Part shown: piece by piece, positions 34,465 to 43,600 of the stretch
Layout: every line of letters begins with the position of its first letter
Position numbering within the stretch: the stretch's first letter is position 1
The notes under the pieces: generated by a model
Databases searched by the model: none
Told to the model about the DNA's origin: nothing
What the model saw: the letters and a program-made list of their open reading frames with translations, nothing else
Assembly (NCBI GenBank): GCA_019247845.1
Contig: JAFBAL010000027.1
Coordinates: forward strand, 1-45,208
Direction: 5' to 3'
DNA from: Alphaproteobacteria bacterium
GTDB lineage: Bacteria; Pseudomonadota; Alphaproteobacteria; Micropepsales; Micropepsaceae
Length of the DNA stretch: 45,208 bases
Program-made: the position numbers and the translations under genes

Positions 34465-35912
34465 AGCCCACCCATGCAGAGGTATTTGATCTCCAGATAA
34501 TCGTCGATGCCGTATTTCGAGCCTTCGCGGCCGAGCCCCGACTGCTTGACGCCGCCGAAGGGCGCGACCGCGGTCGAGATCAATCCGGTGTTGATGCCGA
34601 CGATGCCGGCCTCGATCGCCTCGGCCACGCGCCACACGCGTTTCAAGTTCTGCGAATAGAAATAGGCCGCGAGTCCGAACTCGGTGTCGTTGCCCATGCG
34701 GATGGCGTCGTCGTCGGTCTCGAACCTGATGACCGGCGCCAGCGGACCGAAGGTCTCTTCCTTGGCGATCAGCATGTCCTGGGTCGCATCGGCGATGATG
34801 GTGGGCTGGAAGAAGGTGTGGCCGAGCGCATGCGGACGGCCGCCCGCGACCAGACGCGCGCCTTTGGCCAAAGCATCGGCGATGTGCTCTTCCATCTTGG
34901 CGACCGCGTGCCGGTCGATCAGCGGGCCTTGCGTCACGCCGGGCTCGATGCCGGGGCCGACCTTCAGCTTGGCGACCGCCGCCTTCAGCTTCTCCAGGAA
35001 CGCGTCATGGACGCCGGCCTGCACATAGAGCCGGTTGGCGCAGACGCAGGTCTGCCCGGTGTTGCGGTATTTGGACGCGATGGCGCCCTCGACCGCGGCG
35101 TCCAGGTCGGCGTCGTCGAAGACGATGAACGGCGCGTTGCCGCCCAGTTCCATCGATACCTTCTTGATCGTGGCTGAGCATTGCGCGAGCAGCATGCGGC
35201 CGATCTCGGTCGAGCCGGTGAAGGTGAGCTTGGCGACGTCGGGGCTCGAGGTCATCTCTTGGCCGATCTCGCGCGCCGAGCCGGTCAGCACGTTGAACAC
35301 GCCGGGCGGGATGCCGGCGCGCTGAGCGAGCTCGCCGAGCGCCAGCGCCGAGAACGGCGTCTGCGTCGCGGGCTTGCAGACGAAGGTGCAGCCGGCGGCC
35401 AGCGCCGGCCCGGCCTTGCGCCCGATCATCGCGCTCGGGAAATTCCACGGCGTGATGGCGCAGACCACGCCCACGGGCTGCTTCAGAACGACGATGCGCT
35501 TGTCCGCGGCGTGGCTCGGGATCACGTCGCCATAGATGCGCTTTCCTTCCTCGGCGAACCATTCGATGAACGAGGCGCTATAGGCGACCTCGCCCTTGGA
35601 CTCGGCCAGCGGCTTACCCTGCTCGAGCGTCATGATCAGCGCCAGGTCGTCGGCGTTGGCCAGCATCAGATCGTTCCAGCGGCGCAGGATGCTCGCGCGC
35701 TCGCCCGCCGTCTTCGCGGCCCAGGCGGGGAAGGCGCGCTTGGCGGCGGCGATGGCCGCGCGCGTCTCGGCGCCTTTGACGTTCGGCACCGTGCCGAGCT
35801 TTTCGTCCGTCGCGGGGTTGGTGACGTCGATGGTGGCGCCGCTGTCGGCGGCTTTCCACTGGCCGTCGACATAGCAGAGCTGGCGCAGGAGGGATTCGTC
35901 TTTGAGCTTCAT
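34461..35912 (-). CDS. gabD: Succinate-semialdehyde dehydrogenase (GabD-type)
   Basis: A 483-residue NAD(P)-dependent aldehyde dehydrogenase. AITPWNFPSAMIGRKAGPALAAG is the N-terminal block. The active site has the general base Glu in SMELGGNAPFIVFDDADLDAA and the nucleophile Cys in NTGQTCVCANRLYVQ, where a second Cys two residues later is typical of GabD. The C-terminal TAVAPFGGVKQSGLGREGSKYGIDDYLEIKYLCMG is a GabD hallmark. It oxidises succinate semialdehyde to succinate, the end of GABA and polyamine breakdown. It overlaps the genes on both sides by ATGA. Confidence 0.92.
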   Translation of the reverse strand: MKLKDESLLRQLCYVDGQWKAADSGATIDVTNPATDEKLGTVPNVKGAETRAAIAAAKRAFPAWAAKTAGERASILRRWNDLMLANADDLALIMTLEQGKPLAESKGEVAYSASFIEWFAEEGKRIYGDVIPSHAADKRIVVLKQPVGVVCAITPWNFPSAMIGRKAGPALAAGCTFVCKPATQTPFSALALGELAQRAGIPPGVFNVLTGSAREIGQEMTSSPDVAKLTFTGSTEIGRMLLAQCSATIKKVSMELGGNAPFIVFDDADLDAAVEGAIASKYRNTGQTCVCANRLYVQAGVHDAFLEKLKAAVAKLKVGPGIEPGVTQGPLIDRHAVAKMEEHIADALAKGARLVAGGRPHALGHTFFQPTIIADATQDMLIAKEETFGPLAPVIRFETDDDAIRMGNDTEFGLAAYFYSQNLKRVWRVAEAIEAGIVGINTGLISTAVAPFGGVKQSGLGREGSKYGIDDYLEIKYLCMGGL

Positions 35913-37321
35913 GTCAGGATGGCTTTCACTTCCAGGTACTCTTTGAAACCGAACGCGCCGGCCTCGCGGCCGTTGCCGGAGCGCTTATAGCCGCCGAAGG
36001 GCGCGGCCGGGTCTTCCGAGGCGCCGTTGATATGCACGTTGCCCGCGCGCAGCCGGCTCGCGACCTTCTTCGCATGCGCCTCGTCGCCGGATTCGACGTA
36101 TGCCGCCAAGCCATAAGGCGTGTCGTTGGCGATGCGCACCGCGTCGTCCTCGCCGTCGTAAGGAAGGATGCACAGCACGGGCCCGAAGATCTCCTCGCGC
36201 GCGATGGTCATGTCGTTGGTGACGCCGGCAAAGACCGTGGGCTGCACGAAATAGCCTTTGTCGCGCGCCGGCTCCGCGCCGCCCGCGACCAGCGTGGCGC
36301 CGTCCTCGATGCCTTGGCGGATCATGCGGCGCACCTTGTCGAACTGCGCGCGATGGGCAAGGGGACCCATCGTCGTGTCGTCGGCGCGCGGAGGGCCTAC
36401 TACGACGCTCTCGGCGGCGGCACGTGCCGCGGCGATCGCCTCGTCGTGCTTCCTGCGCGGCACCAGCATGCGCGTCGGCGCGTTGCAGGACTGTCCCGTG
36501 TTGCCGAAGCAGTTCAGCACGCCGCGCTCGACCGCCGCGGCAAGATCGGCATCGTCCAGGATGACGTTCGCCGACTTGCCGCCCAGCTCCAGCGTCACGC
36601 GCTTCACCGTGTCGGCGGCGGCCTTGGTCACCGCGACGCCGCCGCGCGTCGAGCCGGTGAACGAGACCATGTCGATGTCGGGATGCTTGGCCAGCGCCTG
36701 GCCGACGGTCGGGCCGTCGCCGTTCACCAGATTGAACACGCCCGCCGGCGCCTTCGCGGCATCGATGATCTCTGCGACGATCATGCCGCTCACCGGCGCA
36801 AGCTCGCTCGGCTTCAGCACCACCGTGCAGCCCGCCGCGATCGCCGGGAACACCTTCAGCGCGATCTGGTTCAGCGGCCAGTTCCACGGCGTGATCAGCC
36901 CGCACACGCCGATCGGCTCATGGACCAGGGTGATGCGTCCGTTCTGCTCCTCGAATGCGAATTCGCTCAGCACACGGATGGTCTCGTCCAGGTGCTGCGC
37001 GCCCGCCGCGACCTGGGCCTCGCGCGACAGCGCCGTCGGCGCGCCCATCTCCGACGTCACCGCGTCGACGAGGTCGTCATAGCGCCGGGCGTATTCGTCC
37101 CTGATCCGGTTCATCAGCGCCAGGCGCTCGTCGCGCGAGGCGGTGCCCCAGGTCTCGAAGGCCTTGCGGGCGGCGGCCACCGCGCGGTCGACGTCGCCTT
37201 CCGCGCCCAGCGAGATGCGCGCGAAGGGGTCCTCGGTCGCCGGGTCGACGACCTCGAACGGCCTGGGCGAGAGCGGGGCCACCCAGGCGCCGCCGATATG
37301 GAACTTGGTCAGGTCGCGCAT
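35909..37321 (-). CDS. NAD(P)-dependent aldehyde dehydrogenase
   Basis: A 470-residue aldehyde dehydrogenase starting MRDLTKFHIGGAWVAP; the open frame upstream has no ALDH sequence. LITPWNWPLNQIALKVFPAIAAG is the cofactor block. The catalytic Glu is in TLELGGKSANVILDDADL and the nucleophile Cys in NTGQSCNAPTRMLVP. The C-terminus (APFGGYKRSGNGREAGAFGFKEYLEVKAIL) is normal. First gene of the leftward operon with gabD and the polyamine oxidoreductase, it may oxidise 4-aminobutanal or 3-aminopropanal, but betaine-aldehyde or other aldehydes cannot be excluded. It is divergent from the SOS cassette; the 97-base gap must hold both promoters. Confidence 0.9.
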   Translation of the reverse strand: MRDLTKFHIGGAWVAPLSPRPFEVVDPATEDPFARISLGAEGDVDRAVAAARKAFETWGTASRDERLALMNRIRDEYARRYDDLVDAVTSEMGAPTALSREAQVAAGAQHLDETIRVLSEFAFEEQNGRITLVHEPIGVCGLITPWNWPLNQIALKVFPAIAAGCTVVLKPSELAPVSGMIVAEIIDAAKAPAGVFNLVNGDGPTVGQALAKHPDIDMVSFTGSTRGGVAVTKAAADTVKRVTLELGGKSANVILDDADLAAAVERGVLNCFGNTGQSCNAPTRMLVPRRKHDEAIAAARAAAESVVVGPPRADDTTMGPLAHRAQFDKVRRMIRQGIEDGATLVAGGAEPARDKGYFVQPTVFAGVTNDMTIAREEIFGPVLCILPYDGEDDAVRIANDTPYGLAAYVESGDEAHAKKVASRLRAGNVHINGASEDPAAPFGGYKRSGNGREAGAFGFKEYLEVKAILT

Positions 37322-37382
37322 CGTGTCCGGTCCCGGAATTCGCCCGATCCTAGCCTTTTTCGGCCCCCTCTTGTCTTTGCTC

Positions 37383-37406
37383 TTGACAGATGTTCCGCTT
37401 TTGTTC
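37383..37406 (+). promoter_or_regulatory. SOS promoter: -35 TTGACA and LexA box GTTC-N7-GTTC
   Basis: GTTC (37392-37395), CGCTTTT, GTTC (37403-37406) is an exact match to the direct-repeat LexA site of alphaproteobacteria (GTTCN7GTTC). TTGACA at 37383-37388 would be the -35, so LexA bound here covers the spacer between -35 and -10. A -10 near 37405-37411 is poor. The ATG of the endonuclease-III-like gene is 13 bases past the box, so its leader is very short. Confidence 0.85.
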
Positions 37407-37418
37407 TCAACTGTGGCC

Positions 37419-38120
37419 ATGCAAGCGAACCTTTTCTCCGGCCCCACGGGCGACCTCAAGGCACTGCAGGACCGTCTCCAGGCGATGGGCGGGCGCATCC
37501 GCGACGCGCGGCGGCTGGACCCGGTCAGCCAGTTCGTCCGCAGCTTCATCGCCAGCCGCACCCACGACCGCGATTCGTGGGAGGCTTTCTGGCGGCTCAC
37601 CCGGCGGTTCGAGACCTGGGACGCCCTGGCCGATGCCCCGGTGGCCGAGATCGAGGCGCTGCTCGTCGGCGTCACCCATCCCGAAAAGAAGGCGCCGGAG
37701 CTGAAGGAGGCCCTGCGCACCATCCGGGCGCGGGCGGGCGAATTGAATTTGAATTTCCTCGAAGGTCTTTCCGTACAGCATGCCTTGCGCTGGCTCGAGA
37801 CCCTGCACGGGGTGGGACGCAAGATCGCCGCGGCGACCTTGAACTTCAGCACCTTGAGGAAGCCCGCTTTCGTGGTCGAGACGCACATCCTGCGCGTGCT
37901 CGAGCGCTTCGGCTTCGTGCGCATGGGCGCCACGACGGAACAGGCCTATGACGCGGTGATGGCGGCGGCAGAGGGTTTCGATGCCGACGACTTCTACGAG
38001 CTCCACTGGCACTTGAAGCGGCTCGGCCAGCGCGTCTGCACCCAGCCGCATGCCGATTGCCGGCGCTGCGTGCTTTCGGGGCTCTGCCTGCAACGCGTGG
38101 AGGCGGCGCGCGCCGCATGA
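37419..38120 (+). CDS. Endonuclease III-like HhH DNA glycosylase with 4Fe-4S cluster, first gene of SOS cassette
   Basis: A 233-residue protein of the Nth/MutY superfamily. The helix-hairpin-helix is LETLHGVGRKIAAATL (residues 126-141) with the lyase-type Lys135. The position of the catalytic Asp is taken by Glu154 in FVVETHILRV. The C-terminus has the four-cysteine cluster C207-x6-C214-x2-C217-x5-C223. The N-terminal half (DPVSQFVRSFIASRTHDRDSWEAFWRL) keeps the general fold (Nth has LLSAQATD here). Nth enzymes excise oxidised pyrimidines and cut abasic sites. The gene starts just behind the LexA box and ends 3 bases before imuA, so it should be induced with the mutasome. Its activity is not predictable, given the Asp-to-Glu change. 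Confidence 0.85.
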   Translation: MQANLFSGPTGDLKALQDRLQAMGGRIRDARRLDPVSQFVRSFIASRTHDRDSWEAFWRLTRRFETWDALADAPVAEIEALLVGVTHPEKKAPELKEALRTIRARAGELNLNFLEGLSVQHALRWLETLHGVGRKIAAATLNFSTLRKPAFVVETHILRVLERFGFVRMGATTEQAYDAVMAAAEGFDADDFYELHWHLKRLGQRVCTQPHADCRRCVLSGLCLQRVEAARAA

Positions 38121-38123
38121 GCC

Positions 38124-38900
38124 ATGCAGAGCGAAACCCTCGCCAGGCTCCGTGCCAAGCTCGCCAAACCGCTTGGCGATAAGTGCGCCCGCGTAACGCT
38201 CGGCGTCGCCGACGGCGCCTTGGGCGGCGGGCTCAAGCGCGGCGCCTTGCACGAGGTCTTCGCCCGCCGCGGGCACGAGACCGCGGCGACGGGTTTCGCG
38301 GCCGCGCTCGCCTGGCGCGCCGCTTCGGCCAAGACCGTGCTCTGGATCCGCCAGGATTATTCCGCGCTCGAGTTCGGCGAGATCGCCGCGAGCGGATTGC
38401 TCGACCTCGGCATCGATCCGTCGCGCGTGCTGCTGCTGCGCGTGGCCAAGCCCGAGGACGCGTTGCGCGCGGCGTCGGATGCGCTCTCCTGTGCCGCGCT
38501 GGGCGCGGTGGTGGTCGAGCTCGCGGGCACGGCCAAGGTCCTCGACCTCACCGCCAGCCGGCGTCTCACTCTGGCGTGCGCGGAGAACGGCGTGACCGCG
38601 CTCCTGCTGCGCTTCGGCGCCGAGCCCGATGCCAGCAGCGCCGAGACGCGCTGGGTCGTGAAGGCGCAGGCCTCTCCCGAAAACGAAGAGAACTGGGGCC
38701 AACCGGTTTTCGAAGCTGAGCTCGTGCGCAACCGCCAGGGCGGCACGGGACGTTGGGTCATGGAGTGGAGTTGTGACGATGGAATCTTCCGCGAAGCACC
38801 AGGCCGCGCAGCGGAAACGGATCGTGGCGCTGTGGTTCCCGCGCCTTGCGACCGACCGGCTGCAGCGGCGCTGGCGCAAAATCGCCGAACCGCCGCCTGA
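38124..38900 (+). CDS. imuA: ImuA, RecA-like SOS mutagenesis factor
   Basis: A 258-residue protein of the ImuA family. LGGGLKRGALHEVFARRGHETAATGFAAALAWR is its typical N-terminal block (G-L-x-x-G-x-x-H-E). LWIRQDYSALEFGEIAASGLLDLGIDPSRVLLLR is the RecA-like core, and WGQPVFEAELVRNRQGGTGRWVMEW is the conserved C-terminal ImuA signature. ImuA, ImuB and DnaE2 form the mutasome that carries out error-prone repair. The conserved part ends near residue 215; the remaining about 43 residues are encoded where imuB has already begun and look like an unconstrained tail. It starts 3 bases after the endonuclease-III-like gene. Confidence 0.92.
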   Translation: MQSETLARLRAKLAKPLGDKCARVTLGVADGALGGGLKRGALHEVFARRGHETAATGFAAALAWRAASAKTVLWIRQDYSALEFGEIAASGLLDLGIDPSRVLLLRVAKPEDALRAASDALSCAALGAVVVELAGTAKVLDLTASRRLTLACAENGVTALLLRFGAEPDASSAETRWVVKAQASPENEENWGQPVFEAELVRNRQGGTGRWVMEWSCDDGIFREAPGRAAETDRGAVVPAPCDRPAAAALAQNRRTAA

Positions 38901-40356
38901 CGCGCCGCCGCTCGCCCCTCTTCCCCTCGTCGTCGCCGCCAAGGAGAAGGGCGCGCTGGTCGTCGCCGCGCTGGACCGCAAGGCCTCGGCGCAGGGGATC
39001 AAGGTCGGCCAGCCGCTCGCCAATGCGCGCGCCATGCTGCCCGCGCTCAAGGTGGTGGGCGCCAACCCGGATGCCGACCTGAAGCTCTTGGGCCGCATCG
39101 CCGACTGGTGCGACCGCTACACGCCGTTCGTCGCGCTCGAGCCGCCGCGCGGCCTTCTGCTCGACGTGACGGGGGCCGTGCATCTTTTCGGCTCCGAGCA
39201 GGCGATGCTGAAACGAATCTTGAGCGATCTCGGCGCGCAGGGATTCGCGGTGCGGGGCGCGCTGGCGGCGACGCCTTTGGCCGCGATGGCGCTGGCGCGG
39301 ATGCGAAGCGGCACGGTCGCGGCCCCCGGCGCCGACGGCGAGGCGATCGCGAAGCTTCCCATCGACGCGCTCAACCTCGATCCCGTCACCACCCATGCCT
39401 TCCGCCGCGCGGGCCTCAAGACCATCGGCCAGGCCGCGTCGCGCGACCGGCGCGAGCTGACCGCGCGGTTCGGCGCGCGCCTCGTCTATCTCATCGACAC
39501 GGCCTTCGCCCGCGCGGAAAGCCCGATCTCGCCGCGCCAGCCGCTGCCCGACTATCGCGTCGAGCGCGCCTTCGCCGAGCCGGTCGCGACCGAAGAGACG
39601 ATCCGCGCGACCCTGGTCGGGCTCGCGGGCTCGCTCGGCGAGGTGCTCGAAAGCCGGGGCGAAGGCGCGCGGCGCCTGGAGGCGAGCTTCTTCCGCGCCG
39701 ACGGAACCTTGCGCCGCATCGCGGTCGAGACCGGCACGCCGGTGCGCGACGCACAAGTCGTCGAGCGGCTGTTCCGCGAGAAGCTCGACGCGCTCGTCGA
39801 TCCGCTCGATCCGGGCTTCGGCTTCGATCTGATCCGCCTGAGCGCCGACCGTGCCGAGCGCGCGGAAGCGCAGGCGTGCGACTTCGACAGCGATGCCCAT
39901 GCCAGGCGCGAGGTCCGCTTCCTCGTCGACCGCCTCGCCGCGCGCTTCGGGGCCGAACGCGTGCTCGCTTTCGTGCCGTGCGACACCCATGTCCCCGAAG
40001 CCGCCTGGACCGCGCTTCCCGCGCAGCGCGCGGGCGATTTCAAGTCTGCGTGGGAGCGCGTGCGCGGGACGGGCGAGCCGCCGCGCCGCCCCGTGCGCCT
40101 GTTCGCGAGGCCGGAACCCGCCAGCCTGTTGCGCGCGGTGCCGGGAAGCCATGCCTTCCACATGCGCTGGCGCGGCGCCCAGCGCGTGCTGACCCGCGCC
40201 GAAGGCCCCGAGCGCATCGCCATGGAATGGTGGCGTCACCAGGACGCCGTCCCCGCCCGCGACTATTTCCGCGTCGAGGACGAGACGGGGCGCAGGCTCT
40301 GGCTGTTCCGCGACACGCTGACCGCGCAATGGTGCGTACACGGAGCGTTCGCGTGA
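38773..40356 (+). CDS. imuB: ImuB, catalytically inactive Y-family polymerase-like protein
   Basis: A 527-residue protein. RIVALWFPRLATDRLQRRWR is the ImuB start; the DxD/Y steric-gate residues of active Y-family polymerases are absent. PLVVAAKEKGALVVAALDRKASAQGIKVGQPLANARAMLPALKVV, CDRYTPFVALEPPRGLLLDVTGAVHLFG and ETIGQ-like HhH sequence around LKTIGQAASRDRRELTARFG follow the family order. The C-terminus includes RPVRLFARPEP and GPERIAMEWW...RDYFRVEDETGRRLWLFRD. ImuB is the scaffold linking DnaE2, ImuA and the beta clamp. The start is GTG 38773 or ATG 38779, 128 bases inside imuA. Confidence 0.94.
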   Translation: MTMESSAKHQAAQRKRIVALWFPRLATDRLQRRWRKIAEPPPDAPPLAPLPLVVAAKEKGALVVAALDRKASAQGIKVGQPLANARAMLPALKVVGANPDADLKLLGRIADWCDRYTPFVALEPPRGLLLDVTGAVHLFGSEQAMLKRILSDLGAQGFAVRGALAATPLAAMALARMRSGTVAAPGADGEAIAKLPIDALNLDPVTTHAFRRAGLKTIGQAASRDRRELTARFGARLVYLIDTAFARAESPISPRQPLPDYRVERAFAEPVATEETIRATLVGLAGSLGEVLESRGEGARRLEASFFRADGTLRRIAVETGTPVRDAQVVERLFREKLDALVDPLDPGFGFDLIRLSADRAERAEAQACDFDSDAHARREVRFLVDRLAARFGAERVLAFVPCDTHVPEAAWTALPAQRAGDFKSAWERVRGTGEPPRRPVRLFARPEPASLLRAVPGSHAFHMRWRGAQRVLTRAEGPERIAMEWWRHQDAVPARDYFRVEDETGRRLWLFRDTLTAQWCVHGAFA

Positions 40357-40364
40357 GCCCCTGT

Positions 40365-40397
40365 TGTCATGGTCCGCGGATGCGGGCCATCCAGGTG
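40365..40397. repeat. Half-copy of the 32435-32520 palindromic repeat
   Basis: TGTCATGGTCCGCGGATGCG followed by GGCCATCCAGGTG matches the left arm of the element at 32435 (TGTCATGGCCCG...GGGCCATCCAGGT) and the reverse complement of its right arm. It starts 8 bases after the imuB stop. It interrupts what is otherwise usually a tight imuB–dnaE2 junction. Confidence 0.7.
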
Positions 40398-40423
40398 ACG
40401 CTTTCGCGCACGGCACCGGAAAT

Positions 40424-40576
40424 TCAAATTTTGCGTGGAACCGGCGGCGGCAGCTCGTTCGCCGTTCCCCAACTGCGCACCCATGCCATCACGTCGTCCA
40501 GGGGAACGCCGAGCCGGTCTCGGTCGAAAGTTTCCAAGCGGCGAATGTCTTCATCGACATCAAGATCGTCGGCCAT
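40424..40576 (-). pseudogene. Possible truncated antitoxin-like fragment between imuB and dnaE2
   Basis: The minus strand encodes MADDLDVDEDIRRLETFDRD then RLGVPLDDVMAWVRSWGTAN and ELPPPVPRKI, 50 residues. The end resembles the C-terminal tail of ribbon-helix-helix (CopG-type) antitoxins of RelE/ParE modules, which often read '(V)P-x-(D/E)-(D/E)-V-x-A-W-(V/L)-x-S-W-G-T-x-x-E-L-P-x-P'. The N-terminal DNA-binding part is missing, since dnaE2 begins where it should be, and no toxin gene follows. It is therefore called a remnant. This reading depends on recognising a short tail and is uncertain. Confidence 0.4.
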
Positions 40577-40612
40577 GCGCGAAAGCGCATCGCGCTGCTC
40601 GGCGTCTTGTCC

Positions 40613-43600
40613 ATGACCGCCTTCGCCGAACTCGCCGTCACCACCAACTTCTCGTTCCTGCGCGGCGCATCGCATCCGCGCGAGATGGTCGCGCAGGCGG
40701 CCGGACTCGGCTATGCCGCCATCGGCATCGCCGACCGCAACACGCTGGCCGGCGTCGTGCGCGCCTATAGCGCGCATGAGGAGCTGAAGGAGCAGGTGGC
40801 GGCGGGCGCGCTGCCGAAACTGCTGATCGGCTGCCGGCTGGCCTTCGTCGACGGGACGCCGGACATCCTGGCCTATCCGGTAGACCGCGACGCTTACGGC
40901 CGGCTGTGCCGCTTGCTCAGCGATGGCAAGCTGCGCGCGCCCAAGGGCGAATGCCTGCTCACCTTGAGCGATCTTCTCAGGTGGCAGGAGGGCCTGCTTC
41001 TGGTCGTGCTGCCGCCGCATCCGCGCCGCATGGCGACGAGCATCGGGCTGCAGGAGAAGGTGTGGAACGATCCGCTCTCGCCCGATCCCATTCCTAAAGA
41101 GAAATACGAGGCGCAGGTTCGCGCCGCGCCCGACGACGTCGTCGCGCTGATCGCGCAGTTGCCGCGCGAGCGCACCTGGCTGGGCGCGGTGCAGCCCTTG
41201 ATGGGCGACGACGCGCGGCGGCTGCAAGTCTGGCGCGCGGTGGCCGCGCGCGCCGGCGTGCCGCTCATCGCCACCAACGACGTGCTCTATCACGAACCCG
41301 GGCGGCGCGCGCTGCAGGACGTCGTCACCTGCATCCGCGAGGGCGTCACCTTGAACGAGGCGGGCCGGCGGCTCGAAGCCAATGGCGAGCGGTACCTGAA
41401 GCACGCGTCCGACATGGCCGCGCTGTTCGAAGCCGCGCCGGAGGCGATCGCTGAAACCGTGCGCCTTGCCGAACGCATCTCGTTCTCGCTGTCGCAGCTC
41501 AAGTACAACTACCCCGACGAGCCCGTGCCGCCGGGCAAGACGCCGCAGCGCCATCTGGAGGACCTCGCCTGGGCGGGCGCGGCGGCGCGCTACAACGGCA
41601 TCATCCCCGAGAACGTCGATGCGATCCTGAAGAAAGAGCTCGCGCTGATCGAGAAGATGGAGATCGCGCAGTATTTCCTGACCGTGCACGACATCGTGCA
41701 TTTTGCGCGGCAGGGACAGGACGACAAGCCGCCGATCCTCTGCCAGGGGCGCGGCTCGGCCGCGAACTCGGCGGTGTGCTACATGCTGGGCATCACCTCC
41801 ATCGATCCGGTGCAGATGGACCTGCTGTTCGAGCGCTTCGTCAGCGAGGAGCGCAAGGAGCCGCCCGACATCGACGTCGATTTCGAGCACGAGCGGCGCG
41901 AGGAGGTGATCCAGTACATCTATCGCCGCTACGGCCATCACCGCGCGGCGCTGGCCGCGACCGTGATCCATTACCGCCCGCGCAGCGCCATCCGCGAGGT
42001 CGCCAAGGTCTTCGGCCTCAGCGAGGACGTCGGCGCCGATCTGGCCAGCGGCGTGTGGGGAAGCTGGGGGAGCCGCTTGAGCGAGGCCCAGGTGCGCCAG
42101 GGCGGCAAGGACCCGTTCAACAGCCTCGTCGCCCGCACGGTCCTGATCGCCAACGAGCTGATCGGCTTCCCGCGGCATCTGTCGCAGCACGTCGGCGGCT
42201 TCGTGCTGACCAACGACCGGCTCGACGAATGCGTGCCCATCAGCCCGGCGACGATGGAGGACCGCCACTTCATCGAATGGGACAAGGACGACATCGACGC
42301 GGTCAGGATGATGAAGGTCGACGTGCTGGGCTTGGGGATGCTCACCTGCGTGCGCAAGGCCTTCGACCTGATCAAGAAGCACGAGGGCCGCGCCTTCGAC
42401 CTCGCGAACGTGCCGCAGGAGGACGAACGGGTCTACGACATGCTGTGCAAGGCCGACGCCGTCGGCGTGTTCCAGGTCGAGAGCCGCGCGCAGATGAGCA
42501 TGCTGCCGCGCCTCAAGCCGCGGGAATTCTATCATCTGGTCATCGAGGTCGCGATCGTGCGCCCCGGCCCGATCCAGGGCGGCATGGTGCACCCTTATCT
42601 GCGCCGCCGCGCGGGGCTCGAAGACGTGGTGTATCCCTCGCCCGCGCCGGAGCACGGCAAGCCGGACGAGCTCGTGTCGGTGCTGGGAAAGACCTTGGGC
42701 GTGCCGCTGTTCCAGGAGCAGGCGATGAAGCTCGCCATGGTCGCGGCCAGGTTCACCCCGCCAGAGGCCAACGGCCTCAGACGCGCCATGGCGACGTTCC
42801 GCAATCTCGGCACCATCGACACCTTCAAGGAAAAGTTCGTCGGCCGCATGGTCGAGCGCGGCTATGAGCGCGACTTCGCCGAACGCTGCTTCAAGCAGAT
42901 CGAAGGCTTCGGCTCCTATGGCTTTCCCGAAAGCCACGCGGCGAGCTTCGCGCTGCTCGTCTATGTCTCGGCCTATATCAAATGTTTCCATCCGGCGGCG
43001 TTCGCCTGCGCGCTGCTCAACTCGCAGCCGATGGGCTTCTATGCGCCGGCCGAGATCGTGCGCGACGCGCGCGAGCACGGCGTCGAGGTGCGCCATGTCG
43101 ACGTGAACTTCAGCGACTGGGACAACACGCTGGAGAGCGACGGCGCGGGCGGGCTCGCGCTGCGCCTGGGCCTGCGCCAGGTCGACGGATTTCAAGAGAA
43201 GTGGGCGGAGGTGCTGGTGAAGGCGCGGGGCAACCGCTACGGCAGCGTCGGCGACGTGGCGCGGCGCGCGCGGCTGCCCAAGCGCGCGCTGATCATCCTG
43301 GCCGAGGCCGACTGCTTCCAGTCGCAGAGCACCGACCGCCGCGAGACGCTGTGGGACATCCGCCGCCTCGCCGACGACGACGCGCTGCCGCTCTTCGCCC
43401 ATCATTTCGTCGAGGAGCAGCCGGAAGAGGACATCGCCCCGCTCCCCGTCATGCCCTTGAGCGAGCACGTGCTCGCCGATTACCGCATGCTGCGCCTGTC
43501 GCTGCGCGCGCATCTGATGGCCTTCCTGCGCGAGATGTTCCGCGCCGAGGGCGTGAAGAGCTGTCTGGAGATCGGCGGCGACCGCGACGGCGAGGGCGCC

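Noticed and set aside
37143..37418. N-terminal extension of the endonuclease-III-like protein
   Set aside because: The open frame upstream crosses the LexA box and the divergent aldehyde dehydrogenase gene; family sequence begins only after ATG 37419.
40435..40449. Second LexA-like direct repeat before dnaE2
   Set aside because: GTTCs in CGTTCGCCGTTCC near 40458-40470 are spaced by 3 bases, not 7, so they do not match the alphaproteobacterial SOS box.
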